From the NCBI GenBank assembly GCA_007922195.1, contig ML681967.1, forward strand, positions 10,990,858 to 11,054,857: 64,000 nt of DNA, in the 5' to 3' direction. Made by a program: the position numbers and the translations under genes. Below the pieces are notes generated by a model. That model did not search any database. It saw only the letters and a list, made by a program, of their open reading frames with translations, and was not told the origin of the DNA. Numbering within the stretch: position 1 is the first letter of the stretch; every line of letters begins with the position of its first letter. This DNA comes from Podocnemis expansa (Eukaryota; Chordata; Testudines; Podocnemididae). Shown in pieces: positions 25,457 to 35,091 of the stretch.

Positions 25457-25871
25457 CCAAAGGGGTAGCTGTGTCAGCCTAGTGCAGCAAAACAAATAAG
25501 TAGAGCCCTGCATGGATACAAATAAGTGGATCCGTATCCAACCTGCATCTGCAAGAAATGGTCCGCGGATATCCATGTTGTATCCATGGACGCGGATATC
25601 CACGGATATCCACATACTTGCAGGGCTCTAGCTCTGCACAGATAAAAATATGTGCATCCGTATCCAATCTGCATCTGCAAGAAATAGTCCGTGGATATCC
25701 GTGTTGTATCTGCAGACGCGGATACAAGGCGGATATCTGTGGATATCCACGGATTTGCAGGGCTCTACAAATAAGGAATCTTGTGGCACTTTAAAAGACT
25801 AACAAATTTATTTATTGAATGAGCTTCCATGGGAGAAAATCCCACTTTGTTAGATGCTTGAAGACAGACAA
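25457..25871 (-). mobile_element. Family A element interrupted by a hAT insertion
   Basis: The 3' end in minus orientation is TCCAAAGGGGTAGCTGTGTC at 25457. The copy continues to CAAATAAG at 25500, is interrupted by the element at 25501-25767, and resumes at 25776 with GAATCTTGTGGCACTTTAAA. The ribozyme-like strand on the minus strand is decayed (CTAACAA for CTGATGA, GGAA for GAAA). Confidence 0.8.
25501..25767. mobile_element. Non-autonomous hAT-type dimeric element with perfect 8-bp target duplication
   Basis: Terminal inverted repeats TAGAGCCCTGCA and TGCAGGGCTCTA, flanked by a perfect duplication CAAATAAG (25493-25500 and 25768-25775). The 8-bp duplication and TAGAG terminus fit hAT transposons. 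The 267-bp element is two head-to-tail units that meet at the internal TGCAGGGCTCTA (about 25619-25630); each contains GCATCTGCAAGAAAT and several GGATATCC palindromes. A diverged single unit is at 50519-50626. Confidence 0.88.
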
Positions 25872-26964
25872 CTCAGAAAGGAGGTGCTGTCTACCCTTGA
25901 CTCCTATAGGGGCTAGGCACTCAGCACCTTGCAGGATCAGGCCCTGTGGCGAAGGAAGAACATCTGTTGCTACTCAGGTTTGGGGAGAGTTTTCTACAAG
26001 GCCATCTCATTAAGCAACAGTTACACCAGTAGCGTTAGGGGAGATTAGCTTCAGCCAACATGTCCATAAACATGTGGGTGATGTTTACAGAAAGATTCAC
26101 TCTGTAGAAAGCAGGAAAAAACAAAGATCTAAAAGAATTTCTCCCCTCCCTCAATAGCCAGGACATTCCAACCACTAGGCTTCCTTTGCCCAAGTAGCAA
26201 TCCAGGTGGTTACCACGCTCATCATCAGCATTTCAGAATAGATGCACGGTGTTTGAACGCATGGTATCTCTATGGCTCTCATTCAGCTCCCATCAGCTCT
26301 TGCTTCTGGAGTACCTGAGATCACGGCATGGTGCAGACCAAGAGCTGTCACTATTAAACAGACAACCTCATGAAGGCATGCTCATGGATAGCAAGGTGAT
26401 GGTATCAAACCAGCATCTTTACTGAACAGGTCTGCTCCTCGTCCATATTCAAGGTTACAGCCATGTCCTGCTATGCTCTTCATAATTTTCCACAGTTACA
26501 GGACAGTCAGCTGGATTCTGCAGAAAGACAGACTGTCAACAACCTTCTGTCTGGCACCTTGTTCTGACTGGAAACAACACACAGGCCATAATGATCACAA
26601 TTTGAATTTGCAAGTTGAAAAAGAGTTTATCTAACTGCCAGGCCTGCACACTCAAGCCAAGATCTCAAACTGAGCAAAACCTGATCTGGAATCACATAGG
26701 CACAATCGCTGCGGAAGCCCACGGTGCATTTTGCACACAGCAAAACTGCTTTTTGAATGCAAAGCTCTACACTGAGGTTAATCTAACCACACACGCATCA
26801 GGAAATGTAAAGTTAGTCTCCCATGGCAGCTCTAACCTCAGCCACATTGCAAGTACTAAATATATTCAGGGTGTCCTGTGCAAGAGGGTTTTTCCCTGAT
26901 TTTTAGGCTAATTATGGCTCTCTCTTTTTTTTTTTTTATGAGTTAAAAAAAACACTTTTAATCA

Positions 26965-27006
26965 GGAAGTTTAAGTACCACCACAGGAGTCCTTGTTTGT
27001 TTTAAA
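26965..27006 (+). mobile_element. Family A element, terminal fragment
   Basis: TTAAGTACCACCACAGGAGT followed by CCTTGTTTGTTTTA matches the outer arm (AAGTGCCACAGGACTCCTTG). Nothing else of the element is present. Confidence 0.55.
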
Positions 27007-27113
27007 AGAGTTGGTTTCTTTAAAAGAGTCCAAGTCTGTCTATCAGCCCCCTTTGAAGACATGAATTCCCCCAGAAGATCTCCTAACGGGGATGACTGGA
27101 GAAGCATTATCAT

Positions 27114-27665
27114 GGCTTGGTCTACACTACAGAGTTAGATCAAGGTAAGGAATCTTACCTCAACTTAATTATTTTAGCATCTACACTCGAATGCTACTTC
27201 CACCAAAGCAAATGGCCTGGTACACCGACATAACTCCCTCCATGAGAGGTGCAGCACTCATGTTGATGTATTTAGGGCAAATCAGCCACCTTGTGGACCA
27301 TTTACTTTGGCTGCTGGCTGTCTCTCTTGCCAGTTTCATGGCTGTGTCTGGTTCAGAGATGCAGGCAGGGCTCACAGCTGGAGCTGCAAAAATTGACCAG
27401 AACGTCAATCTCAATGCAGGGAGGCTCCATGCTGTGAAACTGAGCCAGGGCCAAGCTCACTACTGCCACGCTGGAGCAGGTCAGAGGCTCCAGCTCTGAG
27501 CCCCATCAGGGTGTCAGTGCCCCACAATGCCTCATTTCAGTCATTATAAGTGCTCCTGGTGAGGAGAAAATCACTGGTGGATGGAGGGTAGCATGGATGT
27601 CAATAGCGGATTGTATGACTGTGATCTAGATTAAGTCAACCTAATTTCGTAGTGTAGACAAGCCC
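27114..27665. mobile_element. Inverted-repeat DNA element (GTCTACACTA type)
   Basis: The left terminus GGCTTGGTCTACACTAC and the right terminus TTTCGTAGTGTAGACAAGCC are inverted copies with one inserted base. The interior has several partial frames but no recognisable transposase, so it is non-autonomous. No convincing target duplication was found and the superfamily is left open. An old relative of the right terminus lies at about 21-50. Confidence 0.65.
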
Positions 27666-28168
27666 TGTGTGTATTTCAGCACCATTCACAAGCCCCAATC
27701 AGGGGTTACCAGTAGGTATAGCTAAAGCACTAACCGATCCTCAGAGTCCTACCAAAACAAGACACTACATCACATGCTCCTCTTCCTGGAGAAAGGGTGA
27801 GAGGCTAATCACCATGTAACAGACATGTGGCCGCGTCGCTTAATGTACCCTGGAAAGACACCTACGTACAAGGACGATCAGTGCTGCAAAAATTTACACA
27901 GAAAAGGGCCAGTCCCTTTTCTGCCCAAACACAAAATAAAAATAAACCACCTGGCCACCAGCCCCGCCAGAGAAGAAAAATTGACCACACAGAGAAAAAA
28001 AGTTGGTAACATTGGGTATTTGATAAACACCCTTGCTTGGTTTTTTGTTTTAAGGGGGTTCATCCCTGTTTTACCATTGGAGTGAAAATCCTGGGTGGGC
28101 TTTCCAAAAACAACAAGGAGTTGTGTGGCACTTTAAGACTAACAGATTTATTTTTTGCATGAGCTTTC

Positions 28169-28568
28169 NNNNNNNNNNNNNNNNNNNNNNNNNNNNNNNN
28201 NNNNNNNNNNNNNNNNNNNNNNNNNNNNNNNNNNNNNNNNNNNNNNNNNNNNNNNNNNNNNNNNNNNNNNNNNNNNNNNNNNNNNNNNNNNNNNNNNNNN
28301 NNNNNNNNNNNNNNNNNNNNNNNNNNNNNNNNNNNNNNNNNNNNNNNNNNNNNNNNNNNNNNNNNNNNNNNNNNNNNNNNNNNNNNNNNNNNNNNNNNNN
28401 NNNNNNNNNNNNNNNNNNNNNNNNNNNNNNNNNNNNNNNNNNNNNNNNNNNNNNNNNNNNNNNNNNNNNNNNNNNNNNNNNNNNNNNNNNNNNNNNNNNN
28501 NNNNNNNNNNNNNNNNNNNNNNNNNNNNNNNNNNNNNNNNNNNNNNNNNNNNNNNNNNNNNNNNNNNN
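28169..28568. other. Assembly gap, 400 N
   Basis: Exactly 400 unknown bases inside the left arm of the family A palindrome. By symmetry with the right arm (28708-28757) only about 50 bases need be missing, so the true size may be much smaller. Confidence 0.95.
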
Positions 28569-28728
28569 CAGAAAGGAATGAAACTAAATGCAAGGGGGTG
28601 TAAAACATAGGATCATGGTTTGAGCCTGTAAACTGCTCTGATTTGCTATTACTTTATGACCTGATCCTATGTTTTACACACCCTTGCATTTAGTTTCATT
28701 TGTTTCTGTAAGTTCACCCATCTTTGAA

Positions 28729-28769
28729 GCATCTGAGGAAGTGGGATCTTCTCCCACGAAAGCTCATGC
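28729..28769 (+). ncRNA. Putative hammerhead ribozyme core in a family A element
   Basis: The parts occur in the type I order. Stem I 5' strand GCAT is 28729-28732. CTGAGGA (consensus CUGANGA) is 28733-28739. One extra A is at 28740. Stem II is GTGGGA (28741-28746) with loop TCTTC and TCCCAC (28752-28757). GAAA is 28758-28761. Then come GC, the U-H dinucleotide TC (28764-28765) and stem I 3' strand ATGC (28766-28769), an exact complement of GCAT. Cleavage would fall after C28765. AGCT at 28761-28764 is self-complementary with no loop, so stem III could form only between two molecules, as in known dimeric hammerheads. The extra A after A9 has a precedent in a viroid hammerhead. Activity is inferred, not shown. 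Confidence 0.6.
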
Positions 28770-28964
28770 AAAAAATAAATCTGTTAGTCTTAAAGTGCCA
28801 CACAACTCCTTGTTGTTTTTTCACTGGACTAGACTAACATGGCTATCTCTTTTAAAATTTCCAAAAACAACCAGCCAGTTTCAGATGCACAGCTTTAAAC
28901 ATCTTGAAGAGACATGATTTTCAGGAGGTGCTAAGCAGCTGTTGTCTGAAGTTAAGAATTAGCA

Positions 28965-29175
28965 ATGAGGCACAGTTTTGAACAGAGAGCAATTAGCCAG
29001 TGGAATCGATTCCCAAGGAAAGCAGTGAATTCGCTCTCTTGATGCCTTCAATCCAAACTGAATGCCAAAATACAAGCTCTTGGGCTCAACACAGGGGCAA
29101 CTGGGTGAAATCTGATGGCATGTTTTAGGTCAGACGAATAGCCTTAAAAATAGGCCATGAAATTATAAATCTATG
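28965..29175 (+). repeat. CR1 LINE 3' fragment
   Basis: It has GAGAGCAATTAGCCAGTGGA, ATCGATTCCCAAGGAAAGCA and, near the end, GGCCATGAAATTATAAATCT then ATGG, all typical of the sauropsid CR1 3' region. Strongly diverged. Confidence 0.65.
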
Positions 29176-29746
29176 GCCATCAGATCCCTTTAAAGATGAC
29201 TCCAGCTGGGTGCCTAAGAAATGAGGCTCTCAGAACACTGGTCACAGCTGAAAATCTCAGTCCCTGCACACATTAAAGCAATGCATTTAAGATGGGAGTT
29301 TCAGAAGTGCTCAGCACTGTGGGTTAAGGGGGTTTTACCACAGACTTCCACTGGAGCAGAGTCCAGTCAGCCTCGATCACTTTTGAAAATCTAGTAATCT
29401 AACAGTCATAGAGCGCACGAGACCCAGTGCATGTGGCTACAAAGACCATTCACTTTCCTGTGGGTGCTGCAGCTTGCCAGCTTACTTCATCATTAGCTAC
29501 AATTTTTGCATTTTATTTCTGAAGACAAGCTGCAAAAATGCATTTAAGTGCCGGAACCAGGTGCTGTGAGATCACGTCTTACCACTCGCCGTAGCTCTCA
29601 AAGTGCTCTACCTGTGGCTCTGGGGTTTCATGTCACAAACAGGGATATAGAATATAAATTCTGAAGTTTAACTACAGTATTGCCAATACTTTGCTATAGC
29701 CACTCCGCATTTGGATTTCGACCTGGGCATTCAATCTCCACTAACT

Positions 29747-29950
29747 TCTTATGTCTACATGGCATTTAGACACCTGCGGCTAGCCTGTGCTGGCAGATTA
29801 AACTCCCCCTTAGCCTCATTTACAATACAGGCCTCCCTCCTTGGCGTGTCCTAGAACCCACATTATACCCAAGACCTAACTTCTACACTGCAATTAAACA
29901 GCCCCTTAACTGGCCAGTCCCAGCTTGCTCACTGCAGTGTAGATATGCCC
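29747..29950. mobile_element. Inverted-repeat DNA element (ATGTCTACAYTGC type)
   Basis: Left end TTATGTCTACATGGCATTTA and right end CACTGCAGTGTAGATATGCC are imperfect inverted copies. Internal CACCTGCGGCTAGCCTGTGC and AATTAAACAGCCCC are typical of a miniature element common in turtles. Non-coding. Confidence 0.6.
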
Positions 29951-31074
29951 TTTGTAGACTACACCAACTGAGTATATTCCCCTCTCTTCCCCCTCTTTGA
30001 AGGCTGTGGAAGGGGAGTGCACTGCAAGCAGCTAGGACAGCTGGAAGACTATCTGCCCAGATCCCCTGAGATTCTCAGTGCTTTCAACTACTAGATCTAA
30101 TCTAATTTACTCTGCTATTTTCCAACATCCCTTCCCCCCAGAGCAGACTCTCCTCATCCCACTCACTGTGATCCACAGGGCAGCAGCTGCTCTTAGCTAG
30201 CACTAGGAAAAGAATAACCTACACAGGACTTTGGTGGGTGGGGGTGGAAGGGGAGGCAGAAAGCACAGTGGCTGGATTACCAGCTGGATTAAAATGAGAC
30301 CAGCAACCCTTCAGTCCTTCTGCACAAGCTGTGAGCTAAGCACTTCTCCCAAGCTAGGCAGGATCAGGGACCAAAATGTTGCTGGAAGCACTGTTGATGA
30401 TTTAGCAAACAGGGCCCTGGCTTCTGAACTGGCACAGAAGCAGGCATGCGCTGCCAGAGGCAGTATCTTCTGAACCAGATGCAAACCCCACTGCCTGGTG
30501 ATGGTGAAGATCCCAGAGTGCTTTGGAGGAGAGTTGGGAATCCGTCCCAGTATCTAGCTGCCAGACTAAAATTCCCTTCAGAGAAGAGGAGGAGGAAGTA
30601 ACATTATCAGTTGACACCCCAGTGCTGCATACTGTGCAAAATGACAGCTCCATTTCAGTGGCAGGTGATGCAACCCCAGCGTCCAGGATCTTTGACTGAT
30701 TTGGGATCCTCCAGACAGAAAGATGCTACAGACAAGGAGTGACCCTGTCAGCTCAGCACCTCTACCTCCCCAATTCCCACCAGGTCTCTCCACTCTAGTC
30801 TAAAAGCAGGTGGGGTGATCTATTGCTGGAGCAGGTTCAGAATGATCAATGTCCATCTTCTAAAGCGATTGGGGAAGGGAAGCTAGGAGACATGGCTTTC
30901 ATCTAATCAGGGATCGGCTAGCTTAAGTGACCATGGGGAAGGGATCAAATTTATGCTTTTCTTTTTTTTTTTTTAATCAGGGGGAGCCTAAAAGACGACA
31001 GAGGGAATTGTGGTGGTGGCACAAAGAACGCCATTAAAATGCCTGTCCACACTCAAGGCAAGTGGCCTTAACCA

Positions 31075-31330
31075 ACACAGTCTCGCAGCTAAGGCACTGG
31101 ATTAGATTTCAGGAGATCCACTTTTGTTTCCAGTCCCTGCCACAGACTTCCTGTATGTTCACAGGCAAGCTACTTAACCTCCCTGCCTATATATCAGTAA
31201 TAATATTCCCTTTCTGCTCTTGTCTATACAGATTGTATGCTCACTGGACAGCACCAAGCATGATGAGGCTCTGGGCTCAGCAGGATCTTTCAAGCATTAC
31301 CGCAATGCTGATAAAAAACAAGGGTGTAAA
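31075..31330 (+). repeat. Near-complete tRNA-derived SINE
   Basis: The head GCAGCTAAGGCACTGGATTA leads to a MIR-like body (AGTCCCTGCCACAGACTTCC, AGGCAAGCTACTTAACCTCC). The tail is CTTGTCTATACAGATTGTAT then GCACCAAGCATGATGAGGCT. Head, body and tail are contiguous over about 255 bp, which assigns the lone tails elsewhere to the same SINE type. Confidence 0.7.
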
Positions 31331-31524
31331 AAAATTTAAATCACTTGATTTACTTTTTTTAAGTCATTGATTTGAATGGTCAAGGTCTTGTAAAAGCAAT
31401 TTGAAAATGTATTATTGTACTACAAATTTACAAAACTACATTATCAGTGCTTTATTTAGTTATTTACTGCCAGTAATGAGGGTACCAACTGAATTTTGCA
31501 AAAGCACTTTAATTATAATACTGC

Positions 31525-31600
31525 AGGGGTGGACAAAATTGGCTCACAGGTAGGCTTCAGCAATTTTACTTTTGGCTGCCAGCAGGTGCTGCTCCATTAC
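31525..31600 (+). repeat. hAT element 5' end fragment (CAGGGGTGG type)
   Basis: TGCAGGGGTGGACAAAATTG followed by GCTCACAGGTAGGC resembles the left end of the element at 34582-35091. I did not find the matching right end. Confidence 0.4.
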
Positions 31601-31740
31601 ATTTATGCATTGGACCTAAGCAACAAGCTATTAAAACTGGTCACCACAGCAATCAGAAATATAGATTTGTCAAGGCCTGTAATACTGACATCCCCCCACC
31701 CCCTGCTGTAATATCCAAACACCTCTCACCTAATGTATTT

Positions 31741-31815
31741 ATCCTCTCACACCCCAGAAGGCAGGCCAGTTTGACTGTCTGCATTGTATAGGTGGGGGAA
31801 ACTGAGGCACAGACA
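31741..31815 (-). repeat. MIR-type SINE fragment
   Basis: Plus-strand GCATTGTATAGGTGGGGGAA followed by ACTGAGGCACAGA is the reverse complement of the MIR body. Confidence 0.5.
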
Positions 31816-32067
31816 TTGAACGTGTGTCTAGATTGCAAATGAAGTTGGTACTGTAGAACACATAGACACAGCAGTACTACCTTTCACCTTGCTAGCAAAG
31901 GAGACAACAGTAATGACGATGTTGTAGCATAGTCTAAACATCAGAGTATACACCATGGTCCCCAGTGGATTTATATTCTGGGCACACTCACCTGTGCCTT
32001 CACTTGTTGTATAAACATATCCTAAGGGATTTAGGCCCAAATTTTTAACAGGGAGGGTCAGTACTAA

Positions 32068-32205
32068 GGGAACTGGTGGATTCACCAGTGCTAAATGTCT
32101 CCAAATCTAGATGGGATGCTTTCTTGGTGGGTAAATTCTCTGGCCTGTGTTATAGAGGAGTCCAGAACAGATCTAATGCTCTGCCCAGCCTTACACTCTA
32201 TGAAC
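32068..32205 (+). repeat. CR1 LINE 3' end
   Basis: CCAAATCTAGATGGGATGCT, GTTATAGAGGAGTCCAGAAC and CTATGAACTG follow the CR1 3' end, with the terminal CTATGAA-like unit. 5'-truncated. Confidence 0.65.
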
Positions 32206-32478
32206 TGGTGAGTTGCTCAGTTTGTGGGGTGGCAGGGACAGAACCTGAGTCTTCCCGACTCCCAACAGATTCCTGACAATAAAGACCCTGTTTCCACGAA
32301 CACATAAGCCTTTACCCACATGAACTGTCTCACTGATCTCAATAGGAATATGCAGGTGCTGCAAATTAAGCAGGCGCATGAACATCTGAAGAATCAATGG
32401 TTAAAACTGTAATTTGCATTAAAAGCTTCTTACAGGGACACAAAATCTTTGTAATTAAGACCAAACCAAATTATTTAG

Positions 32479-32700
32479 TTTCCAAAGGGATAGCCGTGTT
32501 AGTCTAGTCCAATAAAAAAACAACAAGCAGTTGTGTGGCACTTTAAGACTAACAGATTTATTTTTTGCACGAGCTTTTGTGGGAGAAGATCCCACTTCCT
32601 CAGATGCTTCGAAGCATCTTCCAGCAAAAAAACAACAAGGAGTTGAGTGGCACTTAAATCTGTTAGTCTTAAAGTGCCACACAACTGCTTGTTGTTTTTT
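32479..32700 (-). mobile_element. Family A element, nested palindromes with long target duplication
   Basis: In minus orientation the 3' end is at 32479 (TTTCCAAAGGGATAGCCGTG). The direct repeat CAAATTATTTAG lies at 32467-32478 and 32701-32712. Arms 32515-32560 and 32655-32700 are exact reverse complements over 46 bp. Both carry the private variant CAAGCAG where other copies have CAAGGAG. A third arm piece, with a different variant (GTTGAGTGG), lies between them at about 32625-32655. The ribozyme-like strand keeps CTGAGGA and stem II, but GAAA is AAAA and stem I is mismatched. Confidence 0.85.
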
Positions 32701-33130
32701 CAAATTATTTAGATCTCCAACTAGCACAGTTATTGGGAATTTTTTTATATATATACACAGGCTGAAATTTCCAAAAGCAGGAGCTTGACTTTAGGATGTG
32801 AAGCTCGTATTTTGCTAAGTACAGGGGTTTTGGAAAAAAAATCACCTTATCTGGTGCTTAGGAAAAAGGAGCAATTGATTTCAAACTGAAAACCCTTATG
32901 GAGAAATCCAGTCTAGCCAAATGATTTCACCTTTCTTTGATTGTGGAAGCTGGGTGTATCAGAAGGTGGTCTTGCTTACAAATATAGCACAGGCTATTTG
33001 CTTATGAATATGGTGCTTGCATTTATGTTGTTCCCATGGTAGAGATAGTTAATGAGGCTCTGGTCTGGCCGTTTTCAGCACAAATGAGCATATAAAGTGT
33101 GAAACTTCATAGTAGAAAGGAAAACTATGT

Positions 33131-33238
33131 AAAAAAACAACAAGGAGTTGTGTGGCACTTTAAGACCAACAGATTTAAGTGCCACACAACTCCTTGTTGT
33201 TTTTTTGCTGGACTAGACTAACACGGCTATCCCTTTTG
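33131..33238 (+). mobile_element. Family A short perfect foldback
   Basis: Arms 33131-33160 and 33177-33206 are exact reverse complements (30 bp) around a 16-nt spacer, TAAGACCAACAGATTT. The family 3' end follows (TGGACTAGACTAACACGGCT, then ATCCCTTTT). The direct repeat AAACTATGTAA is at 33122-33132 and 33239-33249. The ribozyme-like region is absent. Confidence 0.85.
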
Positions 33239-34499
33239 AAACTATGTAAAGCTCAAAAATCCCCATTGCAATTAGCAAAACTAAAGAATCAAATACAAAA
33301 CATCCACTTTAACCACTTAAGACAATAAAATGGGAAGAAAGGAAAGATGTAGTAAAGAGCACAATTTTTTTTTTAAATCTGACAAATGAAAAAAAAATTT
33401 TTAAATCACTATTTAAAATGTATCTATTCTGATCAATAACAGCAGCTCCTTACTGGAGGGTGGGAATCGTCACTGCTAAACACCACTGAATACCCTAAGG
33501 TGAAATAAGAAGTCTCTCTCATGGCTATCTGAAGAACACACACATCCTGGCTCTTTATTTATACCCCAGTTACCCTTTTCCTTCTTGTCATGGGGGGCTT
33601 GCGGTGTGCGTGTGAAAGGTCCCAAGTTTGCTCCCCACTAATGTCTGAGGTGTTTGTAAATAACCATGTTGTGTTACACTCACAAAGTTTTCAGCGCCTT
33701 TTTTTTTTTTTTTTAAATCCTACTAATTTACTTCAGCTGTCCCTTTTCAATTCGCTTTCCATGATCATGGCTGTGACTGCATTTTACAAGCACAAATGCT
33801 TGAAAAAATGTGAATTTTAAGCTCACTCACTCCAGGGCAATTATAAAAAAATCACGTTCCGAACAGCATTTACAGCAGAAACCTGATTATAAGAATTACG
33901 CGACTAGTGACTGATCAAGAACTAAACTGTGCAGCTCAAACAGCAAGCCAGAGAATAAATGAAATTCATTATGCATTTGGAATCTTTTCTAATACGTGTG
34001 AGAAAAATTAAGATCTGCTCATTGACATTCTGTGGACAGAAGAGGTGGCAAACGTACTGAATGAGCTCTTCAGTATGAATTATTTGTTCAGTTCAAGCGA
34101 CTAACAGATCATAACCCTCACTACATGTGCGCTCTCAATCTCAAGTTCACAAAGTGCTTCATACTTTGGATCACATCATCCACACTGAAACAAGGCCACC
34201 TCAGATGGAATACAGATGCCGCTTGTAAGGACACAGTATCACTGATAAACAGTTGAAGAGAAGGGAGGAATGTGGTGGTCAACAAAAAGGGGAATTTTAG
34301 GCAGAGTTTAATTACCCATTTTTTTAAAAGATGGCCATAGGAACTTTTAGGGTATGTCTACATAGCAAAAAAAAACCCCACCCAAAACCAAACACACACC
34401 CATGTGACACCATGCTCTGGGTGTGTCTACCCTGTTTGGCAGAAGCGTGGAGTGGACAACACAGGATGAATCACTTGATGATTACCTGTTCCATTTATT

Positions 34500-34581
34500 C
34501 CCTCCAAGATACCTGGCTTCAGCCACCATCAAAAGATAGGTTACTGGTCTAGATGCATGTGGTCTCTCCTATGTTCTAACT
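34500..34581 (+). repeat. CR1 LINE 3' end
   Basis: CACCATCAAAAGATAGGTTA, CTGGTCTAGATGCATGTGGT and CTCTCCTATGTTCTAAC match the CR1 terminus (ACTGGGCTAGATGGACCAT, TTCTTATGTTC). The hAT element at 34582 is inserted at its end. Confidence 0.65.
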
Positions 34582-35091
34582 CAAGGGTGGGCAAAATACG
34601 GCTCATGGGCAGGATCTGACCTGCCTGAGGTCGCAAATGGCTCGCCACCCCAGACCAGTACTGTGTCTCTTCGAAGCTGGGGCTGCATTGCTCTCCCCTG
34701 CCGGTGCTACACGACTCTGGGGTGGGGCCAAGGTTGCCTGCCTACTTCTGTCTCCCCAACCAGCACTGCACTGCTCCTGGGCCAGGGCTACACAGCCCCT
34801 CTTTTAACCTCTAGGCAGCGCTGCACCATTCTGGAGCTCTGGCCGGGTCTGTGTCACCCCCTTCTACCCCATCCCACATCCAGCTCTGTGCAGCCCCCAG
34901 CCAACTCGCCTCCCCTGGTGTAATGCTGAAAACCATGCGGGCAGATTCTGTTACCATCTTTGTTTCTGAGAGTTAACAAAATCTGCCTGCACACGTTTGA
35001 CACTATGCCGTCCCTCCACCCCTTCCGCCAGCCAGCTCCCCCCCCCCCACTCTCCATCACCTCCACCTGTAAATTTTATTGCCCACCCCTG
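34582..35091. mobile_element. Non-autonomous hAT element (CAGGGGTGGGCAA type)
   Basis: The left end CAAGGGTGGGCAAAAT and right end ATTGCCCACCCCTG are inverted copies. The target duplication is TTCTAACT (34574-34581) and TTCTAACC (35092-35099), 7 of 8 identical. The body of about 510 bp is GC-rich and contains short open frames, but nothing like a transposase. Confidence 0.85.

Larger units (their letters stand above)
28106..28857 (+). mobile_element. Family A foldback element with intact hammerhead-like core (gap inside)
   Basis: Outer arms 28106-28168 and 28758-28820 are exact reverse complements over 63 bp. The arms continue on the other side of the gap: 28569-28617 pairs with roughly 28653-28707, with a few mismatches, around a 40-nt loop. 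The 3' end is GGACTAGACTAACATGGCTA then TCTCTTTT. A 14-bp direct repeat, TTTCCAAAAACAAC, lies at 28101-28114 and 28858-28871. The left end starts at AACAACAAGGAG, without the GACTAACACGGCT segment, so the two ends are asymmetric, as expected of retroposition. No protein is encoded in what is sequenced. Confidence 0.85.

Noticed and set aside
25474..25794. Repeated YPRI/RGYP peptide words in three frames
   Set aside because: They are translations of the GGATATCC palindromes in the hAT dimer, not a protein repeat.
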